NCBI GenBank assembly: GCA_963969395.1
Contig: OZ017795.1
Location: 38,421,063-38,485,062 of the forward strand
Reading direction: 5' to 3'
DNA from: Pseudoscleropodium purum
Taxonomy: Eukaryota; Streptophyta; Bryopsida; Hypnales; Brachytheciaceae
DNA length: 64,000 bases
In this document: positions 50,984-61,125 of the stretch, piece by piece
Layout of the letters: each line of letters begins with the position of its first letter
Numbering within the stretch: position 1 is the first letter of the stretch
Translations under genes and position numbers: made by a program
The notes under the pieces: model-generated
What the model was told of the DNA's origin: nothing
The model's database searches: none
Seen by the model: the letters and a program-made list of their open reading frames with translations, nothing else

Positions 50984-51560
50984 TTAACCTTGGAGCGCTC
51001 CAACGTCCATTTGGGGGACGATGAACAGATTGAAGTTCTCGTTTCTGTCTCATTCTTGCTTAGATGAAAGTCATCCTAATTTTGGGTGATACTCTATTAA
51101 GTTCTTGTCTTATCTAATGGTTGGATTTGGTGTCACTAGAATACTAATTTTTCGAAAATTACAAATGCGGAAGTATGTCAAGTGGTCAAATTACATTGAC
51201 TCTAGTTCAAAACCAAATTAGCAAAAATGAGGTCCTAGATGTAATGAACACAAAAATTTCAAAAAATCACCATATCAAGATAACCTCATTTCAAATTTTT
51301 TCTAACAAGTTTTACTCAAAAAATGATAAAAGTTTGTTTGTCATTGAATTTAGAAGGAATTTTGAAATTCCCCTTTCAAAATTTGTAGAAAAATATTGGT
51401 GATAGCACTAGTGAATCTAACCATATGGATAGAATCTACAATTCAAAATCTACAACTTTCATTTGTACATCAATTCCAAAATATTCTTCCAAATAACACT
51501 TTATAATAGTTTTTCCCAAATCGTCAAATTTGGAAATGGATCCAGACGTTTAAGGGTTAA
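50984..51560 (+). mobile_element. TTAA-type element family F, copy 2 (577 bp)
   Basis: Left TTAACCTTGGAGCGCTCC, right GGATCCAGACGTTTAAGGGTTAA-like. It is absent at the equivalent place in both other repeat X copies (about 53545-53575, and the inverse of about 41160-41200). Confidence 0.8.
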
Positions 51561-51944
51561 GATGTAAGGTAGGGTCCCGAATTAAAAAGAGGCCCAGATT
51601 CTTCTTCCTCAGGTTGGTCAGCAGGAACAATTGTTCGAAGCTTTGTTACTGCAGTTGTTGTATCATTCAAATACATCCCTATCCTACCTTCAATTGAATT
51701 GAATACATGTGTGCTTTGAAGGCAAACCCAACCCAACACCTTCACATAACTTAAACCTTACAGCGCATCTGTGTGCAAGGGACAATTTGGGGGGGCACCC
51801 AAAAAGAAAAGCCTGCAAAACAAAATCAGTGCACAATGAATGCACAATTTGTTTAATGCAGTGCATAATTTGACTTGATTAATTCTCTGAGTCTTCCCGT
51901 ACATTAAGACTTACTACAATTGCCTTAATATTTCTTTCCTAAGC

Positions 51945-52276
51945 TAAGGTAGGAGGTTCTAAAAGTGCACGGGTTCTAAAAGGGCCCACCTCCTTAAATG
52001 TACACTGCATGTACATGTTGCTTTTTTGTAACCTTCAGTCATGTACAAAAAAGTGTACATTTTAGGAGGTGGATGCTATTAGAGCCCTATGCCACTTCAC
52101 CTTCAAAATTTTGTAACTAATTCTAAAAAGCTCCAAAAAATATGACACGACTTGAGTTAGATGCCAATTCTACTTGTCTTTCAAGGAAATCTTACTGAAA
52201 AATATTTGAAGAAGTTTCACCTCCCCCAAAATCAGATCCAGCTCTTAAATAGTTGATTTGTGGACCTCCTACCTTA
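51945..52276 (+). mobile_element. MITE family C, copy 3 (332 bp)
   Basis: Perfect 13-bp terminal inverted repeats: TAAGGTAGGAGGT and ACCTCCTACCTTA. The flanking CCTAAGC and TCAAG are joined without the element in repeat X at 40790-40810 (inverse), giving an empty site. Non-coding. Confidence 0.85.
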
Positions 52277-53060
52277 GTCAAGTTTAGGGACTGTGATAAG
52301 TTTACTCTCCTTTCTCAGCAAGATGAGAAGCTTCAATAATGAGTGGGAAAAAGCGCCCAAGAATGGGAGAATTCATTTGCGTGCCAAGTTTGGCAGGCTA
52401 GGTTACAAGTGAGAGGATAACTGCTAATTTTCGCTTACGAAAAAGTGAGTTAACTTATCAGCGTACAAAACACTTCAAGTTAATCTCATACCAAAGTCTA
52501 CTTTGCATCGAACATTGCCTTGCTCTTGGTTCACTCCTCATAAGGCCAAGTCCAAGCTTGGTGTCCCATTGACTCGTCATAGGAAGATTAGACCATAATC
52601 CTTCTCCTCATTCGAACCCCTCGTATCAACAAAATAAGTACCAGGCTCTGAATGTTTTTGATGGAATAAAATGACTCTGGAGTGTGCTCAAAACTGTTTG
52701 AAGCCTCTGTCTCCACTCTCAAGGATGACCTAATTCATAATTCATAATCTGAGGAACAAACTCCTCCACAATGCCAGCACGTGAATTGTGTCTAGCTGGG
52801 AATGAGAAAATGGCCTCCAACCTGAAAACAAAATAAGGTAAGGAAGGACACCACAAACACTCTTGGACAACAACGTAATGTTTCAATGCCAAAGTCAGGG
52901 CTCAAGAACTGCCGCTCATTCGACTGACATTTCGAAAGCCTCAGCAACCACGTTGCACAACAAAAGTCTGTTGCGACCACCGAGAGGTATCACGGATCCA
53001 AAACCTACATCATCTCACCCAACACAACCTACGCATCATTTCCTGGTGTCTGAGAATCAG

Positions 53061-55200
53061 GTTCAAAGGAATAGAACATCCTTCTCTTCAGGTACAAAAA
53101 CAACAACACCTGTGGAAGAAGGGAACTAAGAATTGTCTCATTTTTTTCTCACAACTTTCTGTCCACACAGACTTTCTATCTGCATTCTGCTTTAACAAGT
53201 TTCCAGTTAACAAACTTTCACCGTCAAGGTGGAAGTCAGACATGTTGTTCTTGCATGTGATATACAACATAGTTAGAATACCCAGGTAGTAGGGCCTCAG
53301 ACAGGTCTTTCGTAAAGAAAATAATAGAATTTCTGATTTGTTGCTTTTGCACCTTTGACTTTGAAATGTACATTTCATTCTATTTTTGGGAAACATCATG
53401 GAAAAGCAATAAAAAAGAAATGTGGAGGTGGGAAATTGGTGAACGATCATAAAATGTGAAAATTTGTTGAACAAGCAAGCTCAGCAAAGTCTTTGATTCG
53501 ATTTGTTGGGGGAAAAAAAGAAGGTGGTAATGTTGGTTCTCCTACTGGCTTCCACTAACATGTGGGTTTTGATGGAGGGTCCCGAAATTAAAAGAGGCCC
53601 AGCTTCTTCTTCCTCAGGTTGGTCAGCAGCTACAAACAATTGTTTGAAGCTTTGTTACTGCAGATGTTGTATCAAAAACTGTTAATTTCTGCTTAGGAAT
53701 AAGCAAAATTATTAGTGTACAAAACACTTCAGGTTAGTGTCATTACGAACTCCATTTTGCATTGAACCTTCCCTTGGTCTTGCTTCACTCCTCTAAAGGC
53801 CCAAGTCTAGATACTAAGCCTTGCATCCCATTGACTCATCATAGGAAGATTAGACCATAATCCCTCTCCTCATTTTGAGCCCCTCGGATCAACCAAATAA
53901 GCACCAGACTCCGAATGTTTTTGATGGAATAGAATGACTATGGACTGTGCTCAAAACTCCTCCAAAACACCCACACATGAATTGTGTCAAGCTGTGCTCA
54001 AAGTGCCAGAGTCACTTGAAATCGAGATAATGAATTCCAACTTGAACACAAATCTGGTAAAAGGAAGGTCACATCATGGACACTCTCGGACTACAAACGT
54101 TTCCATGCCAAAGACAGGGCCCGGGAACTGCCCCTTCACTCCGCTCACAATACCTTTAGAAAGCCTCAGCAAGTGAACCATATTGCACAACAAAAGTCTG
54201 TTGCCATACCAGCGAGAGGAATCAGTCTGGGATCGAAAATGGACATGGTCTCATCCAAAGCTGTCCAGTCAGAGTCAGCCACAACTCCGTCATCTTAAGC
54301 TGTTATCAAGCTTGTTGATCCTCCAAAAGCCGTAAGCTCCAGAATGGAAAAAAAGAAAAAGAAAAACAGTAGGCCAGCTACGATGGATTACAATGGATTC
54401 CATTTAATGCTTGGCTGCATAGACTGAGTTTGACTTGCAAATTGGAGTCCACCTTAGCTTTTGACTTTGTCTTTCACCATGGTCATGTTGTTGAGTTGAC
54501 AACCATCCTCACTAGCATTCAGTTGTGTGTGTGCGTCAGTCAGCATATGAGGCCAAATTAAAGGTTACGCTAAAGGCAGCATATAAATATATATAGAACC
54601 TCCAAGTATGTGCAAAGGAGATTGGTGGACATACCTGGAACACTTTGCCCTCGCCACTATCCCAGCTAGCTAGCATCTATATGACAAAATTAAAAGATTA
54701 CACACACAAAAGGTAGCGTGTGGAACCTCCTTCAAATATGTTCCGAGACTCAGATAGAAGGATATTGGTGAACATACCTGGAATCAGCTCCACATAGGAC
54801 CATGCAGCCTTCACATCCAAAAAGATTTTGAGGTTTCCACTTTCCACCACCCCAGGACTGTGCATGTGGAGCCTTTGACGTTGACGCAAACTGCATTATT
54901 TGATTGTCGTCAACCTTCCCCGGTCGTAAGGAATTATACCCCGTTTCAAGGATAAGAAAGGGTCGGTTCTTTCACTTCTCTCAAAACCTCCCCCACATGG
55001 GTAAAGAGAAAGCAGATGGAACAGATGCGGTTTCTTTGTGTGGGTTACCGCTAAAAGGAAGAAAAAGAAGAGAGATGCAAATGGTAGCCAACTGAAGTAC
55101 AGCCTCTGGGGTTTTCTTTAGGTGCACTTCTTTCTTCTTTTTTCAGAAAGAAAAAGATGAAAGGGGTGGTTGACAGACCAAAGTTTGTATGGTCTAGAGG
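53061..55200 (+). repeat. repeat X, tandem copy 2
   Basis: Repeats the landmarks of tandem copy 1 from TCTTCAGGTAC (about 53088) to the block ending AGCCAACTGAAGTACAGC (about 55105). It holds no insertions of the F or C elements and extends further right than copy 1, like the 39.4-41.7 kb copy. Confidence 0.75.
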
Positions 55201-55251
55201 CAAAAGTAAGTCTGCATTTTAAGGGGTAGGGCAATGTACGTGGGTGCAAGC

Positions 55252-55271
55252 TTTGGGTTTAGGGTTTAGGG
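55252..55271 (+). repeat. interstitial telomere-type motif
   Basis: TTTGGGTTTAGGGTTTAGGG: nearly three TTTAGGG units, the plant telomere repeat and also the telobox promoter motif. Too short to be a former telomere on its own. Confidence 0.7.
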
Positions 55272-55381
55272 TGCATTAGAAACTTGATTTCAAACTTTTG
55301 TGGTCATTTTGTGACTTTGAGTGAGAGTCATTCCTATGGGAGTCACTGGTGCGCATTGTTACTGGTGTTTTCTTGAGGAGA

Positions 55382-55493
55382 TAGTAATTAATCACGTGAT
55401 GTGCGCTATCAAATAAGAGGGGCACCCACCAGAAATGATACTTGGGTTATTAGGGGTTAATCGAGTGTGATGATGATAGTAATTAATCACATG
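55382..55493. repeat. 16-bp direct repeat flanking a TTAA-type end
   Basis: GATAGTAATTAATCAC occurs at 55382-55397 and 55478-55493. Between them is TTAGGGGTTAA (55450-55460), a TTAA-element terminus. Confidence 0.6.
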
Positions 55494-55508
55494 TTTTTTT
55501 TTTCATTT

Positions 55509-56030
55509 ATAACCCCTAAAGTTCGATGACTAAATTGTTGAAAATTTAATTTTGGAATTCAAAAATACTCAAAACTATCATTTTTAGTACAAGTAACAAT
55601 TTTTTTTTTAAAAACCTTTTTTACACATGGAACTATAAGTCTTGTGGTATGCTGACTTGAAAACATGTGGTAAAAATTTCAGAAATTTCCACCACATGCA
55701 TTGCAAGATTTAACCATTCAAATTCATTGAAATCATTTTCTTAGCCTTGCAAAAAATAGGGCAGCTGCATTTCTCAAGCTCACTTTTCCATAGGAAAACG
55801 TCCAAAATGGTGGTGCTTCTTTGGATTCATGTTCCTAGACAAGTTGGCCACATGCTTGAAAAATTTCAAACCATTTGAAATTGTACAACATATAAAAAAA
55901 AATAGTAAGTAGATAGTGGTAGAGAATGATTCAAAATATTAAATTGTTTAGAATTTAATTTTGGAATTCAAAAATGCCAATCTCAATGGTTGCAATGTTA
56001 TAATAAACTATCTACACCTAATTTTTTATT
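55509..56030 (+). mobile_element. TTAA-type element family A, copy 4 (truncated)
   Basis: Starts ATAACCCCTAAAGTTCG (one base from TTAA), with core at 55664-55710. Alignment to family A stops at about 56030, where the sequence changes abruptly into the body of the 18673-19416 family. Confidence 0.65.
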
Positions 56031-56560
56031 TTGACCTTTAAGTTGAGTAATGTCTATAAGTGTAGTTCATGGCTCATATTTTTTTGGTTTAATTTGGGCA
56101 TAGTCTGAAAAGTCAACCTACTTCAAAAAGGGCAAATCCAAATAGCTCAAAGAAAAGACAATTATGCCCATTCTTCTTTTTCTTACAAATGCCACTCTCA
56201 TTTCAATGATCACCATGCATTGCAAAATGACTAGAATGTTGTGAAACTTTAGATGAGCATTTTCAACTTTCTTGTCTTTCACTAAACACAAAATTCATCT
56301 TTTAAAAATATTTTCACTAAAATATGTTCCTTCAAAATACACTACACTATTTTTTTATTCATCGAAATAAAACTTTAAATTTAAATATCTGCTATAGTAT
56401 ATAGTCAAATAATTTGAATTTTTTGAGGAGCTCACTATCAATGTGAACTACAAGATTCTAAGGTTATTTTCCATTTGATCTTAGGAAAAAATGAGTAAAC
56501 AAATTGCTCAAGTTCTTCAAAATTTGGCCCATTTTTAAAGTACACCCTCATTGGATCAAT
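56031..56560 (+). mobile_element. second copy of the 18673-19416 family (ends lost)
   Basis: Shares GTAGTTCATGGCTCAT, TTCTTTTTCTTACAAA, CATGCATTGCAAAA-like and TTTCAACTTTCTTGTCTTTC with 18860-19400. It is fused to a truncated family A copy on its left and has no TTAA terminus on the right. Confidence 0.6.
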
Positions 56561-56769
56561 AGGCAAGTAGAAACTCTTCCAATGCAATAACTTCTCCACA
56601 CCACAAATCTTATTTGGGGGCAAAAGAATTTCTATTTTGTAATTTGAGCCCTTGAAGAATGCTATCGTATGTGCAATCTAGGTGTAAGTATCTTTACACA
56701 CGAAAATGTAATAAGATGACATGGATTATCGTCCTAGGGCATTTCAAATGTTCTCCCAAACTTCAATAC

Positions 56770-58130
56770 CCAGATGATCTCTTTCTTTTCTTCCAACTAC
56801 TCTCTTCTTCTCTTTTCCGGATTCCAACTGCTATCCAAATTCCAATCCGGATCCGGCTTCATCCGATTTCTAGTTACGTCTCTCAATACACTGGTTTTCA
56901 ATTCTTCTGTTTTACCATCAGAGGGGCTACTGTTGATTTTTCAAAAGGTAGGGACTTCACCACTTTGGTCTCTCTACTTACTAAACTGACAAAAACAAAC
57001 AAACATCCAAATAATCAAGATGTTGCAGTACAGAAAAAAGATCCGACTCCTCATAATGTTCTAAATGGCCAATTTCGAATGCAGGTCACTTAGGACTGCA
57101 TTCACTCCTTCTTACTACAACGACAAATCTCAGGCATCCGGAACTGATAAGGAGGTAGTCTTTCTAGATGTAAGACGGATTCTAAGGTTGGCAGATCTTC
57201 CAGTGAGTGGAATATTCTGTTGGGAGTCGCTAATATCTGCATGGAATTGTTTTCAATTCCAGATCTGTACTCACACCACTCTTCAATACAACTCGGTTAC
57301 CGTTTTGGTAGTTCAAAGGCACCACGTGCAACTCCTCAATCACGAATCTAACACCATTACAATAGTACTTCCATAATCCGATCTGGTTACCCAAAAATCC
57401 GAATTCCTCCTCACCTGTCCTTCTCACATCTCAATCTTCCAACAAACAAAGAAACACAATTTGTATACAGATGTTGGAGCCAGAATGTCCAACTAGTGGA
57501 TCAAATTACAAAAGGAAATGAAATACAATAGAACAATTGCTAGGATGGAATGAGAGGGCAACAAACTTGACCGCCCTTAAAAACCAAAATCAAAACCAAA
57601 GTCAACGCCTAAAAAGACCAAAAGGCACCCTAGAAATCAGGGTAACCAAACGATGAACAACTTGGGATATCTAGAAAGTTCATAGCCCAACTGTCCCTAA
57701 AAATCCGGATTCCTAAGAATCTGTATTCCTTAAAAATCCGGAATTCCTAAAAATTTGGAATTTGGGCCTACACTCAGGAAACCCTTTTCGGAACCTAGAA
57801 AATCCTAACTAAGTGGAGACAGCCTATAAGCTACCTCCTTGGACGCGCCTTCTTCAAACTACTCCCACTTTGACTCTCTCGTGTCTCCACAGAAGCCTTC
57901 ATTGGAGTTGTTTGGGATGTTGTTCAAATCTAAATCTTCTATCCTAGATCATTTTCCAGATTCTAGATTCTGAACATTTCCGGATTTTGGATCCATTCCA
58001 GATCTCTATCTGAATTCAAAACATTTTCAAAATCTGGATCCCACACATTTTTGGATATATTTTGGATCCCATCCCGATATTGCCGAAAGTCTTTGAAAAT
58101 ACTTATTGGACAACTATTTGGTTTCCAGTT
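56770..58130. other. region rich in TCCGGA/GGATCC motifs, no gene assigned
   Basis: Less AT-rich than its neighbours. ATCCGGA-type hexamers recur at about 56816, 56845, 57137, 57703, 57736 and 57979. Open frames (plus 56659-57093 and 57065-57376; minus 57230-57427) have no domain I recognise. TGTTGGAGCCAGAATGTCC at 57472 resembles the start of an LTR, but no partner end, primer-binding site or pol domain was found. Confidence 0.3.
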
Positions 58131-58944
58131 TCCAGTTAGGACAAAAAGTGCGAATGTCTTCTTTAACCACTTTATCTCAATTAAGAGACCCTATAATTTG
58201 CTAATCCACACTTCTAGTCATTTCTCTATTTCTAATCGATAGAATCAAAAAAATATACTGAGAATAGATTTCTTACTTCAAATTCTATTTGAAATAACTA
58301 AAATCTATTTCTACAGGTTTCGACAAATGCAATATGGAAATTAGTTGTGGAATATCTTATATACTAGAATCTTGGAGACACTTCAAGAAGCAATATGGGA
58401 TATATATAAATTTTTATATGTATTTGTATATATACCATATCTATATTTGTACATACAAATATGTATACATTGTTTGTATATATTGTGTATGTATTTGTAT
58501 TCATATTTGATTTGAAAAGCAAAGAGGAATTATTTCATTTTCATTTTTATACCATTGATTGATGTTTTTGAGGGGATTTTAATCACTTAATATGAAAAAC
58601 ATGACTATCCCTTAGAAAACATGAGTAAAACATTGCTAAGAAGCTAAAGATTATTGGAAGAGAATTATAATGAAAATAAAGGCCCACTTAGCCAAGTCCG
58701 TCATATATTGGTACAAATGCAAATTTATATATAGAAAGAAAATATTAAGTATATAGTGTTACAACTCCTATCACAAAATTTGTCATGTTTACATTCCACA
58801 GAAATATCATCTAATTATTTCATCTGACATTCGCAATGAAAACCTAGAATGCAACAAGCATTCCTATAATTTTTCATTTATATGTTTCCTTTGTCTCTTG
58901 TCATGTTCCTATATATAGGTTTGGCTTGTATATGTATATATGCA
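58131..58944. other. AT-rich intergenic, no gene seen
   Basis: No coding region supported. A TATATA/ATTTGTATA low-complexity tract covers about 58398-58500. Confidence 0.45.
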
Positions 58945-59230
58945 TTAGATGAAATTTCAATACCCTAAAGGGCTGTGAGCTCCCCTTACAATCCATTGGG
59001 TTCTTAGACTTTATAAACTACCCCGCAACAGTTGTTTGATATAGCAAAAAGATTTCTATGTCATTTTTTTCAAATTAAAAAATTTCAACTTCTTTTTTCA
59101 TTTTCAACTTTTTATTTTATTTTAAAAATTAAAAAAAATTAAAAAATTCTAACAACGGTTGTTTCCAGACTACTTGAAGAACAATGCCAGAAATAGTCCT
59201 AAAATGGCCCTCTAGACCCCCCCCCAAAAA
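58945..59230 (-). repeat. G-run repeat family D, copy 4 (inverted)
   Basis: On the minus strand it reads TTTTTGGGGGGGG, TCTAGAGGGCCATTTTAGG, ACTATTTCTGGCATTGTTC, an A/T core, and GAAATTTCATCTAATGCAT at the end, the same order as copies 1-3. Confidence 0.7.
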
Positions 59231-59429
59231 GTGTAATGTATATGGATACTTATATTTGTATAGATATATACAAATAGACATCAAAATATAGATGCAAGTA
59301 TGGTTATTGATACAAGTGCTAATGATCTTATATCTTTTGATGACACTAGTAAATTAATACTAGTATTTAGAACCCTAGACTTTTAAAAAAATGACTTAAT
59401 TTTTGCCAAATCTAACCTTTATATAGGGT

Positions 59430-61125
59430 ATATTGGTTTTTGAAGAATGATGTGGAAAAAATTTCAAAATTTTCCACCATGTAGATTGCAAGATATTAAC
59501 ATTTGAATTGACAAAAATCCTTTTTTTTTGCCTCATGAAAAACAAGGCAATTGCACTTCATAAGGTCACATTTTTATGAAAAAATGTCTATATTTGTGGT
59601 TACTCTTTGGATTCATACTTCAAGTGAAGTTGGGTACAGACTTCAAAAAAATTAAGATCATTTTGAATTGTACAATATATAGGAAAAAAATAATACATAG
59701 AAAGAAGTAGAAAATGATTCAAAATACTAAATTGTTAGGAATTTAGTTATGAAATTGAAAAATGTCAATTGCAATGGTTGCAATGTTATAATGTACAATC
59801 TACATCCTATGATTTTATTTTTTTCAAAAAATATTGAAAATTGAATTAAATAAAGGACTTCAAAGTTTAGAGTAGATAATCCACATATAATTGCTTGCAA
59901 ACTAAATTTCTTCATAACTTTCATCTCATTAATCAAAATTGAATGATTCAAAGCTTTCCATGTCAATTTTTAGAATACCAATTTCGTTTTTTTTATTCTA
60001 AAAGAGGTTTTTTTATTTACCCAAACTACCTCGCCAAGGAAAAAACTATATATCATACAATAACCTTTTAACCATGTAATCAAAATTTATGAAAATTGTT
60101 GATCCTTAATCCTTAAAGGACCAAGGCCTTTTGGAGGGCCAAAAAACACTCAAAATTACCATTTCTATGGCAAAAAGTTAAAAAGAAATTTGATTTTTTT
60201 TTTCACGCCTAACTGTAAGATCTTACACCTAAATATTATGAAAATGTGTGGACAAAATTTCAAATTTTTTGATCACACAGATTGCATGATATCTATGTTT
60301 AAAGTGGAAAAAACAAGTTTTTCATCACATTGCGGGACTAGATTTTTTAACTTTGAACATCTTTAACTTTAATTTTTTGCACTATAACATTTTGAGCTTT
60401 AAATCTTTACGGTATGAAATTGAGTTGAGAGTTAGAAAAAATTCAAAATATTCAAAAAAGCTTTTTTTTATTCTTTAAAAAATTTCTAGGTAGAAGTAGG
60501 TATGAAATAGAAGGAAAATCTAAAATATTCATATCTCTAAAATGAAATTAAAATGCACTAATCCCTATGGTGAGATTATTCTAGAAAAAAATATTGACCT
60601 TATGAAACTTTTTTTTTTCAAAAATTGTAAAAATTGCATTCAAAATTGAATCCTACAAATTATTTTTTCAAGAAGATGCTCTAATTGCCCAAAAAACAAG
60701 ATTGTCCATAATTTTCTCATAAAAAATCCAAGTAGAATGAATCAAAGCTTCACTTGTACACAAAAATATAATCTATGAGGGAAAAAAATTTTAATTTTTG
60801 AAATTTTTTCTACTACCCTTCGTCCCCTATTTTGAGCTTATTTGGGCATATTTTTTTTTTCCAAGCACCGATTGAAAAAATAAATTATATTTTCATGAAG
60901 CTAATCAATTTTTCTATCTTCAAACAAAATTTCAAAAAATAAGGAAAAAATTTCAGCCTGTAGGTACTTGCATGAAATCCCATTTGTCCCTTGAAGGGAC
61001 ATGGTCCTTTAGGGGTTAAGGGACAATGGTCCTTTAGGGGTTAAAGGAAAATTTGGTCCTCATGTTGTGTGAAATAAATAAAAATAAGAATTCCATTCAT
61101 AGTGATCTTCCTAAAATTTCTATTA
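59430..61125 (+). mobile_element. TTAA-type element family A, copy 5, split by a nested element
   Basis: Family A body from about 59430 (core at 59449-59498) to 60105. It resumes after the nested element at 61045 with TCATGTTGTGTGAAAT and AGTGATCTTCCTAAAAT, which match 29620-29680. The left terminus is lost. Confidence 0.75.
60106..61044 (+). mobile_element. nested TTAA-type element with proven TTAA target site (939 bp)
   Basis: Starts TTAATCCTTAAAGGACCAAGG and ends GGTCCTTTAGGGGTTAA. The uninterrupted paralogue at 29595-29620 has a single TTAA exactly at the junction (GGGC-TTAA-AGAAAAAT against GATCC-TTAA...TTAA-AGGAAAATT). The right terminus is present twice (ending 61019 and 61044). The interior is AT-rich and non-coding, with the diverged core at 60245-60292. 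Confidence 0.85.

Larger units (their letters stand above)
50150..53060 (+). repeat. repeat X, tandem copy 1 (with two insertions)
   Basis: 50150-50780 matches the inverse of 62750-63345. 50530-53060 matches tandem copy 2 and the inverse of 39355-41690. It is interrupted by TTAA element F (50984-51560) and MITE C (51945-52276), both absent from the other copies. A GT/AC microsatellite lies at about 50611-50627. No recognised protein. Confidence 0.75.

Noticed and set aside
57472..57492. TGTTGGAGCCAGAATGTCC as the 5' end of an LTR
   Set aside because: No matching second LTR, primer-binding site, polypurine tract or pol coding was found within the window.
16089..61044. TTAACCCC ends as PIF/Harbinger (TWA) or Mariner (TA) termini
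   Set aside because: The outer T and A are conserved in almost every terminus, and the empty sites contain a full TTAA. A 4-bp TTAA duplication explains this better, though a full-genome survey is needed to settle it.
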